Below are positions 56,073 to 64,000 of a DNA stretch of 64,000 bases, in pieces (the first letter of the stretch is position 1; each line of letters starts with the position of its first letter). A program made the position numbers and the translations under genes. The stretch is taken from assembly GCA_037576215.1 (NCBI GenBank), contig JBANDB010000002.1, positions 6,696,001-6,760,000 on the forward strand, read 5' to 3'. The stretch comes from Armillaria gallica. Its lineage: Eukaryota; Basidiomycota; Agaricomycetes; Agaricales; Physalacriaceae. The notes under the pieces are model-generated. The model saw only the letters and a program-made list of their open reading frames with translations, did not search any database and had not been told where the DNA came from.

Positions 56073-57404
56073 ATGGCCAAGGATGTCGTCCTCGCCATCC
56101 CGACGGACGATGACCCCTTTCGGGTCGAGGCAGACGCAAGCAAAGGTGCAGTAGGCGCAGTACTCAGTCAGAAGCAAGGCAACGTATGGCGACCCGTAGC
56201 ATTCATGTCTAAATCACTCAGTGCGATGGAGAGGAATTACGAGATCTATGACAAGGAGCTACTCGCTATTATGCTCGCACTCTCCGAATGGCACCACTAC
56301 CTCATGGGCGCTAAAGAAGACGTGGAAATCTGGACGGATCATCAAAACCTCCAGTACTTCCGACTCCTGCAAAAGCTAAACCGATGGCAGGCCCATTGGG
56401 TAACTGAACTTGCGGAATACCACTTCACGCTCTATCACAAGCCCGGTGCCCAGAACGTGAAGGTGGACCTGTTATCTAGGCGACAAGACCATGACCAAGG
56501 GCATGATGATAACGACAATATCATCATACTACAAGAGCACCACTTCCGCGCCCTCGTCATGCCCACCACCTCCGAGGTTCATCAACACATTATCGAAACC
56601 ACCCAACAAGAGGAATTATGGGACGAAGGTATTGCCACCTCCCTTCACCACCAACGAGGTGTCACCCGCCATGACGGGCTCCTGCACTACGACAGAAGAA
56701 TCTACGTCCCCCGCAAGAGGACATTGCGGGGCGAGATCATCTCTCGATACCATGACCACGTCACTGCCGGACATCCAGGAATCGAGAAAACCAAGGAGCT
56801 CGTTCTTCGAGATTACTGGTGGCCCAAGATGAAGAAGGACGTCGAAGCCTACGTAAAGAGTTGTGAGACCTGCCAGCGAACTAAGTCCAGTACGGCTGCC
56901 AAATCTGCACCGCTGTACCTGAACAAGGTACCAGCAGGGCCGTGGACACACATTTCAGTCGATATGATCACCGGATTGCCGGATTCCAATGGCCACGACG
57001 TGATCCTAATGATTGTAGATCGATTCTCCAAGGCCATCATTCCCGTAGCCTGCAACGTGGAACTATCAGCAGAAGGATGGGCGTGGATCCTCCGAGACCA
57101 GGTCTATGCACATCACGGAATGCCCCAGATAGTCATCTCCAACCGAGGCCCTCAGTTCGTATCAAAATTCATGAAAGAACTGTATCGGATGCTTGATATC
57201 ACCCAGAACGCCTCCACCGCATTCCACCCACAGATGGACGGACAGACCGAGCGCGTCAACCAGGAGGTCGAAAAATACCTCCGAATCTTCGTGAACCACA
57301 GGCAGACGGATTGGAGTGACTGGCTCCCCTTGGCAGAATTTGCCCACAATAACCAAGTCCATAGCACCACTGGTAAAAGCCCATTTATGGTCCTCTATGG
57401 CTGA
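56073..57404 (+). pseudogene. pol: Retrotransposon RNase H and integrase
   Basis: Same frame as the RT, after two stops. RNase H: DPFRVEADASKGAVGAVLSQ, the catalytic E region (NYEIYDKELLAI), then IWTDHQNL. Integrase: HHCC finger (HAGHP-type YHDHVTAGHPGIEKTK, then CETCQRTK). The core has its first Asp at 56961-56963 (ISVDMITGLP). The second position reads Asn (VISNRGPQF, codon 57141-57143) where this family has Asp. The Glu lies 35 residues later (DGQTERVNQ). With the second acid lost, strand transfer should be abolished. Ends at TGA 57402-57404. Confidence 0.92.
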
Positions 57405-58069
57405 AACCCACGAATACTCCCAGATTCGATACGTCCATCCCCACTCTCGAACCCTGCGGCCCAAGACTTCGTAAAGACCATGACTATAATCCACACGGAA
57501 ATGGAGAAGGCCCTCAAGTCCGCGGCGGAGAGGATGAAAACCCAGTACGACAAAAAGAAGCAGCCGTCTCATCCCTATCAGATTGGTGACCGAGTCTGGC
57601 TGGACGCTACAAATCTCCACTTACCCCGACCAAAGAAGAAACTTGATGACAAGCGAGTAGGGCCCTTCGCGATAATTGACAAAGCGGGTACCAGTGCTTA
57701 CAAACTCAAATTGCCTCCCCACTGGAAAATTCACCCACGCTTCAACAAGAAGCTGCTCACGCCGTACGAACCACCAGCATTCCCAAATCAGGAATTACCG
57801 CCTCCACCGCCTCCCGACCTGGTCGAGAACAAAGAAGAATACAAGATAGAAGAGGTTCTCGATGCTAAACCACGACAAATACGGGAAGACGAGGACAGAA
57901 ATCCAGAACGACCATGGACTACCTTGTAAAGTGGAAAGGTTGGACCCGTGAACACAACTCTTGGGTACGAGAGGAGGACATGGAGCACGCGCAAGACACA
58001 ATAGCAGAATTCGAAGACCGAAGGAGCGCCATACGAGCAGTCGGGACGCCTGCCTTAACGAGGGGGTGA
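57405..58069 (+). pseudogene. Integrase C-terminus, chromodomain and polypurine tract
   Basis: After the TGA the same frame continues with the GPY/F region (GDRVWLDATNLHLPRPKKKL, VGPFAIIDKAGTSAYKLKLP) to about 57905. A frameshift then moves the chromodomain (YLVKWKGWTREHNSWVREED) into the frame starting at 57914. The chromodomain targets chromoviruses to histone-marked chromatin. The frame ends at TGA 58067-58069, within the polypurine tract AGGGGGTGA (58061-58069) that primes plus-strand DNA. Confidence 0.85.
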
Positions 58070-58426
58070 TGTTATGATTTATTCACTTTCTCCCTTATCT
58101 TATCTTATCTGGCATCTCAGCACTTCGGCACTGCACGGACCATCCCCAACACCCCACCAGATCACCCCAGAACTTCTATCGAAGCCGCTACCCATTGAGC
58201 TATTTTTAGTTTCCACATATCGTATATAAGTAGCACCGCTCTCAGCCATGTACCTTAGCTTCGAGCTAAGTTAATACACCCCGGACTTTACTCTTATCGC
58301 TTGCCGAGAGTTCACTGCGTATACCGCTCCGCTGTAATAGACGCTACGGTTCTATCGATCTGCCCGAAGTGCGAGGCATTGTATCGTTAGACGCCTAGTC
58401 TGTTATTCCCGGGCCCGGTCATAACA
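58070..58426 (+). repeat. 3' LTR
   Basis: 357 bp, starts TGTTATG and ends CATAACA. It matches the 5' LTR at 350 positions with no gaps. Confidence 0.97.
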
Positions 58427-58431
58427 GAATC
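58427..58431. repeat. 5-bp target site duplication, right copy
   Basis: GAATC, identical to 50072-50076. Counting one copy, the host frame passes from GAA-TC to A-CGG without loss of register. Confidence 0.95.
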
Positions 58432-59989
58432 ACGGGTATTCTATTGGTGTATGGTTAAAGGTGCAAAGCATCTTTGCCGCAAGTTCATCCCACAAAGTGC
58501 CGTTCCGGACTTTTGGGATGATTATGCATCATCGCAGAGGTGATACTCCGCGTACTGGAACGAATGGGATTTAAATTTTGAATTTGACTTGTCTCCTGAC
58601 CGAGGTGGGTTGTTACCAATCGATCCGACGGTTGATGAACAAGAAGAAGGCGAGATATGCGGACCATCCGAAGGACCAGCGCCCGACATACACCAGGGGT
58701 CCATCAGGGAATGGGAGCTCGTGCATAACAGAATATACGGCACAGATGCGGAAGAACTCTGTCCCAGATCATTATTCATTTGTTCCTTGGATGATGCCCT
58801 TCAATTTCGGTTTGGCATAAAGCCTGTAGCTCCATCGTCGCACTGTTCACCGACCTCGTCATCAGCACCCTCAGCGGCAGATACTTACACATCCGTGGAA
58901 AAGCAAAAAGTCTCGGAATTGTGTCAAGCTCTAGGATGTTCCATTTTACCATCAACACCTATCGACCTACAACCTAAATCCGAAATTATTCGTATATCAG
59001 AAGGTCTTAGGTGGCTGTCGTCATTAGTATTGGAAGACAACACGGCAAGAAAAACGCCACCTTGTCCAATGCTGCCACGATGTTGGGACGTGATATCAGG
59101 TGCCTCACACTACCTCTCGAGAGCAAGCAACCCTGATTTCACTGTGCACATTGTTCGATGGTATCGTAATGATAAGGTGGGATTCGAGATCAGACCGGTC
59201 ATCTCAACCAAGCGGACGCCTTACAGGTTCATTGTATATCGTGCCATGGATGTACTGCATTGTCTGCATCTCCGAAATGCGTCCTGTCTGGACGACTTCG
59301 CAGAAGAGATGTGTCGCTATGGTGCTCAATTCACCATGTGTGTGGACGATGCAGTCGTCGGTCCATGCCGAGCTCATCCTCAAGATGCCATTCCATATTG
59401 GCCTGTAGGATTCAAGCCGGATCTTTCTGATTTCGCATATTACATAAGGAAGCGACGTGCTTTGCTCGAAGATCCAGCAATTGCAAGGGCGGCATTGATG
59501 CAGGGTGGTTTGGTTTGGCGTATCGCAATGGAGCATGTATCTGACCCTGAATTCATCTTATCCGGACCAGGAAACGATATGTCTAGTAACGGGAAATGCC
59601 ACCATTTACAAGCCAAGTCCAATACCAGTTATCGCGTGTGGGCAGAGGGACTGTCTGAGAAACAGATTGACCTAATATGTGGGGTGTACAGAGTCTATCG
59701 GAGTGCATCATGCTCGTCTGCATTTACTCAGGATCTGTCCTGGTTTCCCAGAGAACGCAGTTTTAGAAATTCGGGTCTAGATCTCGGGCATTGGAGCGCT
59801 GATGCGGAAGATTGGTATCAGCATCGGGTTCAGCTGTATCTGAACGGTGACCCCAAAGGCCGATGCTTGAACCAAGCAGAGTGGAAAAGCAGCATTCGTT
59901 TGTGGCGAAGTACGACTAGAACATATAAGGGTATGGAACTAGTATCTAGAGGATTCCTCAATCGCCACATTGCATCTCCTATAGATTGA
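58432..59989 (+). pseudogene. Agaricomycete expanded-family gene, 3' part
   Basis: Resumes the frame broken at 50076: SRVFYWCMVKGAKHL, then FWDDYASSQR and TGA 58541-58543. The same frame continues YSAYWNEWDLNFEFDLSPDR and on to the stop at 59987-59989. C-terminal family hallmarks are present: QGGLVWRIAMEHVS, LSEKQIDLICGVYRVY, SGLDLGHWSADAEDWYQHRV and LNQAEWKSSI. The family occurs in hundreds of copies in some mushroom genomes, and no biochemical function is known to me. Counting only host sequence, the full frame is about 2.8 kb with four stops, so the gene was probably dead or dying as well as split. A TTG at 58589 is not a real start. Confidence 0.85.
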
Positions 59990-60068
59990 TATTTTTTCTT
60001 TTACATTCCTTTGCTGCGCCACAATGTAGTATAATAAACAAATCTGGTATACATTTAAGAGGGACTTG

Positions 60069-61377
60069 TTAATAATATTGAGTAAACCTTCCATTCTTCA
60101 ACCACGAATACCAAACCCCAAACTCGAAAATAAACTTTTTGCAAATCAAGTTGCGAGTTTTCAGAAAGGTATATTTCTTGAAACTATCCCTGTCTGCTTC
60201 TCCAATGGCATGCGTGTGTTGTAGCACTGTACAGGTCATGCCGACAAACGCTTCTGGGTCCATGCTGCGAGATAAAGACTCATCCAGCATGTTCAGAATA
60301 CCTATATGACGATGTAGTGAAATGGATGAATGAAATCCTGCATCGAACCAAATATCAGTCAAGGTTGGGAGGGCCAACGTATCTATCAAGCGCTGCAGGA
60401 ATTGCAAGGCTGATATCGCACTGCAGAACGAAATTTTTGATAATCGAGGGAGGCCATTTAGATCGAGTTCCGGTTTAGTAGACCTTCGAATTTTGTAAGC
60501 AGTGACTGTTCAAGCTAAGTTTAAGACTATTGATACAGCATAAAAAAGATAGGCTTACGACAAAAACCAAGCTTCAGAGACTCGAGTGCAGTTGCCAAAG
60601 TCAATATCATACAAACGAACTTTAAGTCGCTGGGATAATAAACGGACACCTTCAATACGTGGATCTGTGCAAAGGATGCCAACGCTACCCAATCATAGGT
60701 GGACGCATCTTGGCTGAGAACGATTCTCGACACCGACAATTGCATTTCACAGACTGTTCCAAATGTACGGAAGGGCAAACAACCCATGCATATGTAAGTA
60801 GACCGAAGGTCTAGTATTTGTAGAGCTGTTAATACTAGATGAAGGCACGTTAAACAACGGCAACTACAAGCGGCCATAAGTGTGACCCACCAGAAGACAA
60901 TGTACCAAAGGCCTTCTTAGACAACATGCATCGCCTAAACCCTAATTCTTCAACTAAGACGAGCAAGGAAGTTACTCGACTTAGACATGTCTCCGAGGCG
61001 TTGTCTACAGAGGTGAGGCCTCTGAACATGAACTGTTTCAGTTGAGGAAGACAGTCCAGAAGATGGACAAGAAAGTGGGTATTACTGTCATCCAGCGTCG
61101 AACCGTGAAAAACGACTGCCCGGACATGGTATCGCACGTTTGGAAACTGCTCAAGATGGCGAGCTACGACATTGATGTGGTGCGCTTTTCGATATCCAAG
61201 GACGGTATTAGAAGATAAAGCCAACCCGGTGGCGGCAACATCAAGGTAATAAAAAAGACATTCATAAGCCTGCCAAAGAAAGGACTTATCCACCAGCGCA
61301 CAGTTCCAGGCATCTATTGGATTATCGCATGCATGAGCGACAATTTTGTTTTTGATTTCTTGCGGCATTCTGTCCAT
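60069..61377 (-). CDS. F-box/LRR-like protein, possibly frameshifted
   Basis: Starts MDRMPQEIKNKIVAHACDNP, with NCALVDKSFLWQAYECLFYY completing an F-box-like motif. LRR-type pattern follows (VRAVVFHGSTLDDSN, LKQFMFRGLTSV), then a second frame from about 60877 (LQILDLRSTYICMGCLPF, IHVLKVSVYYPSDLKF). A third frame at 60407-60069 is introduced by an intron around 60410-60560. The change of frame near 60880 has no good splice sites, so a small frameshift is possible. Predicted SCF substrate receptor. Confidence 0.55.
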
Positions 61378-62185
61378 GATGGGTGAAAATTTTGAAACAG
61401 CAGAATTACAAGTTCGCGGTATGTGTTTAAGTAATGCAGCTTAACTGGATACCAAAAAAAGAAGCAATTTCGGAAGATGCCGGTACCAGGGTTATTTTCA
61501 AATGGCACCAGTGCAACTTACCCACTCACCATCACCATCACTGTATACGTCCGTCTCAGGATGTGCACCACTGTCTGTCGTCTATACCGCTTGCATACTG
61601 ATCCAGTTCTCTTGCTCTAACAATTGTTTCACTCAATGACTTTCTATTCTGCTCCAACGCCAGATGACAGCGCTCTCCTCTCGCATGGATGCTCAGTGCT
61701 GATCTGGTTCTCTTGCTCTAGCAATCGAATCATTCGATAACATTCTATTATGCTCAATGACAGCGCTCTCCTCTTGGATATGATTACTTGTTCACACTTA
61801 CGGATCGATTTGTGCATGGAGAGAGAATACATTATAATTCTACTCGCATGTGCAGTGCTGATTTTCGATGCAGATGATAATATGATAAATGTTGCCTATA
61901 CTCAAGCATCATCAGGTGGTGTTAAATTGTCCTCTACTGGATACTTTTACACGAACATGACTACGACACAACTAGTAACACAACTAGTAACACGCTGAAG
62001 AATCAGAATATGTCAGAGCAGTTGCGGGGTCTGTTCGCTAGTTGCCGTGGCGCCTTGTCTCGCAGGAACCCAAGGGATATATGTTGCCATCTCACCTTGT
62101 GCGCACCCTGACATTGACTAATAATATGTGTCCAAATACTTGGGCATGTTTGGTTCGGTGGCAATGACACTGACTTTTATATCAG
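61378..62185. other. Intergenic with a diverged local duplication
   Basis: Two similar blocks near 61597-61650 and 61700-61770 share GATCCAGTTCTCTTGCTCTA-type sequence and CTCAATGAC...GACAGCGCTCTCCTC. No gene recognised. This is the likely promoter region of the genes on both sides. Confidence 0.4.
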
Positions 62186-63220
62186 ATGTACATTTCGATG
62201 GCTTGTCACCACATGGAATACTGTAAACACACCCAAGAAGTCACCGTCTCAGATACCGATCACGCCATCGGCGAGGTCAGTGACCTGCTTCCTCCCCCCC
62301 TGACTCTTCACTGGCATAGGTGGGATACACGCGCCGATGAGTTCGACGCCATTGCCAGGTCGTTACCAGACCTGAAAACAATAATACTGCGCAATGCTGT
62401 CGTTACTCAACCCCTCAAGATCAATACCTCCGTTAAAGAAACAGTCTTTATAGACTATACCATTAGCCATGACACGTTTGTCAGTCTGATCCCACAAAAC
62501 GGATCAGTCGTAGTGGGAGGAGTACACACTCGGTTCAGTGATATGGGATATAACTGTATGTCAGGCAAAAGCACGTTACGGACAATGTCGGTGGACGTTG
62601 GGTCGGTTAACGACCCTTGCGCATTGTCGCGAGCGATCACTTTCATAGAAGGTGTCCAGGACATAGAGTTAATCGGTGAATTGGACCAGGATGCTGGATT
62701 GATGCAACAGATGATAAATATGTTTACAACCTCACTGACGGAACTCAAAATAAAGCAAAAAGGTAACATCATAGTATGTCGCAGGCTGCCAGTATGCTCA
62801 AAGCACTTTTCAGTAGTTCCCGAACCATTATGGACGTTGTCAGTCCTTTACTTGAATCAGCTCACTTTCTTGGAGAGACTACACGTCGAATGCTCTGATG
62901 GGGAATTGAAATCGCTCACAGCATCCATATCTACAATCACACCTTACCAGCTTCGAACTTTACATGTTCGAATACGCATCAAGGCACTGGCGGAGGATGA
63001 TCGTGAATGACATGCCAACACCCTTCGGCGTTTAGCCCAAGTAATTTTGAGTAGAACAGATCATCCTTCATTTGAATGGTTGGACATCCAAATAGGATAC
63101 AGGATGATGAGGCTACACGTGGATAAGGTAGTGGTGCGGAAGTTCGTGTGCAAACAGTTCAGCAAACTATGGGATTTGCGTACCTTGAATTATTCCGGTG
63201 TGAACTGGAAAGGGTTTTAG
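62186..63220 (+). pseudogene. LRR-like protein of the F-box family type, with in-frame TGA
   Basis: The frame begins MYISMACHHMEYCKH and has leucine-rich pattern (LKTIILRNAVVTQPLKINTS, FIEGVQDIELIGEL, LERLHVECSDGEL, LRTLHVRIRI). It reaches TGA at 63008-63010 after DDRE and continues in the same frame for 69 codons (HANTLRRLAQVILS, WDLRTLNYSGV) to TAG 63218-63220. No F-box was seen at the start, so the 5' end is probably missing or on an unrecognised exon. The stop is one C-to-T change from CGA. Confidence 0.55.
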
Positions 63221-63627
63221 GGTTTAGTGTTCTGATAGCCAACGTAGATTCCGCTGTGTTACTGTAGGTAGATTCCGCTATGTTACCGAAGTCAGTACCG
63301 ATATTCGAGGACTTGAGGACACCGTCTGGACATGGCACCTGGCCAGCACAGGGGTACCTCTGCCTGGCTGGTGGCGTTGTACACGGCATATACCGCACCT
63401 CTTGTTGCCTTGACTTAAAGCTTTAATTAATCAAATTAAATTTTTATTACTCAATTGTATTATGGTTTATGTTCACGTTTAACTTGTATTTGCATGTCCT
63501 AGCATCAAGTCCCACAGCATCCAGGTTCCACGACATCCAACGCGTGTCTTCTCTCTTGTAGTTGAATCGCAAACCTCTCAGACCTCTCAATTATAGAGTC
63601 CTAATTTGGCAATCATTGCCTAAAAAG
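63221..63627. other. Intergenic with short tandem repeat
   Basis: Contains two copies of a 24-bp unit, GTAGATTCCGCTGTGTTACT-type, at about 63244-63291 (second copy with a few substitutions). The rest is AT-rich upstream sequence of the following gene. Confidence 0.45.
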
Positions 63628-64000
63628 ATGTCGACTTCGACCACTCCAAGGTATGTACTTCTGTACTTCTGCATGTTTCATCCTGATGTTTTCAACAGTA
63701 CAGCTATGTCAGAAGAGGACATGAGCATGGAAACATTCGCCCCTCCGTTTCAGCACCCTCTTGTCAGTAACGACACGACCAATCCAGGTTTTGATGCCTA
63801 CATAGCACTTCAGACTCAAACCAGCATCCCTTCTGACAACAACAACGTGCCTCAAATAGCCTACGAGTGCTTCAAACCTCAGGAACCGGAGGAACCTTAT
63901 ACCAGTGCCTACCACCAGCCGTTGAAGTACATCGGTGCTAACAGCGGTCAGACATACTTTGGTGGCCACGAGTCCTACTGCGCACATGGCATGACACCGA
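63628..64000 (+). CDS. Hypothetical protein, 5' part, cut by window end
   Basis: Exon 1 63628-63650 (MSTSTTP), intron GTATGT...ACAG (48 bp), exon 2 from 63699 continuing past the window. The visible 100 or so residues are Gln/Pro/Thr-rich, without a membrane helix: MSEEDMSMETFAPPFQHP, then QIAYECFKPQEPEEPYTSAY and QTYFGGHESYCAHGM. No family recognised. The texture would suit the disordered N-terminus of a regulatory protein, but that is only a guess. Confidence 0.55.
   Translation, partial: MSTSTTPRYVLLYFCMFHPDVFNSTAMSEEDMSMETFAPPFQHPLVSNDTTNPGFDAYIALQTQTSIPSDNNNVPQIAYECFKPQEPEEPYTSAYHQPLKYIGANSGQTYFGGHESYCAHGMTP

Larger units (their letters stand above)
50077..58426 (+). mobile_element. Ty3/Gypsy chromovirus LTR retrotransposon
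   Basis: 8350 bp, with 357-bp LTRs that start TG and end CA, flanked by GAATC duplications. Internal order: primer-binding site, an upstream ORF, gag with CCHC knuckle, protease, reverse transcriptase, RNase H, integrase, chromodomain, polypurine tract. The domain order RT-RH-IN plus a C-terminal chromodomain identifies a chromovirus. The copy is defective: a one-base frameshift in RT, stops before RNase H and at the integrase end, a frameshift before the chromodomain, and a mutated integrase active site. LTR identity is 350/357, so the insertion is fairly recent. It interrupts the gene at 48827-59989. Confidence 0.97.

Noticed and set aside
49523..58543. TGA recoding (stop readthrough or selenocysteine) to explain the in-frame TGA codons
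   Set aside because: Ordinary genes here (TRM44, hydrolase, UbiA copy 2) use TGA or other stops as terminators, the affected loci are unrelated, some also have frameshifts, and fungi lack selenocysteine insertion. Mutation from CGA is simpler.
58589..59989. A separate 466-residue gene starting here
   Set aside because: The first codon is TTG and the same frame extends upstream through one TGA to the retrotransposon edge, joining the host gene.

Overview
This is a window of fungal nuclear DNA, almost certainly from a mushroom-forming basidiomycete (Agaricomycetes). The genes carry several introns of about 45-70 bp with GT(R)AGT-type donors. Housekeeping genes are of fungal type (TRM44, a YPD1-like phosphotransfer gene). 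There is a large set of F-box/leucine-rich genes, members of very large lineage-specific families of unknown function, and a Ty3/Gypsy chromovirus. No tRNA, rRNA, CRISPR or prokaryotic feature was seen.

Layout. 1-21.4 kb is the more gene-like half. It holds two UbiA-family prenyltransferase genes (1119-2363 minus, frameshifted and decayed; 8061-9313 plus, intact) and two copies of one MFS transporter (4041-6033 plus; 19341-21334 minus). TRM44 (10349-11975 minus) and an HSL-type alpha/beta hydrolase with a long disordered tail (13196-15423 plus) diverge from a shared spacer. A short GC-rich repeat (CCGACTCGGGGCCGTCGA core) lies four times between the duplicated genes. 22-28 kb has a tandem pair of F-box genes with Cys/His-rich N-termini. 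27.6-40 kb is a patchwork of lineage-specific genes: a RING gene with a damaged splice donor, two paralogues of an unrecognised family (28583-29859 and 33936-35771), a 710-residue protein, and a YPD1-like HPt gene whose reading frame contains an in-frame TGA. 40-48 kb is a cluster of five F-box/LRR-like genes; two more lie at 60-63 kb.

48.8-60 kb holds the clearest story. An 8350-bp Ty3/Gypsy chromovirus (50077-58426) has two 357-bp LTRs, a GAATC target duplication, gag with a CCHC knuckle, protease, RT, RNase H, integrase and a chromodomain. It sits inside a member of a large agaricomycete gene family, and the host reading frame resumes in register on the other side. The primer-binding site is complementary to a hairpin near the predicted 5' end of the element's own RNA, as expected for Tf1/sushi-type self-priming.

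Most unusual is the pattern of damage. The host gene, the retroelement, the YPD1-like gene and one F-box gene are interrupted mainly by TGA codons that are each one C-to-T step from CGA. All seven LTR-LTR differences are transitions at CpG sites. An integrase Asp-to-Asn change and a lost splice donor can also be read as CpG transitions. This looks like deamination of methylated CpG acting across a transposon-rich island. The ancestral codons are inferred, not observed.
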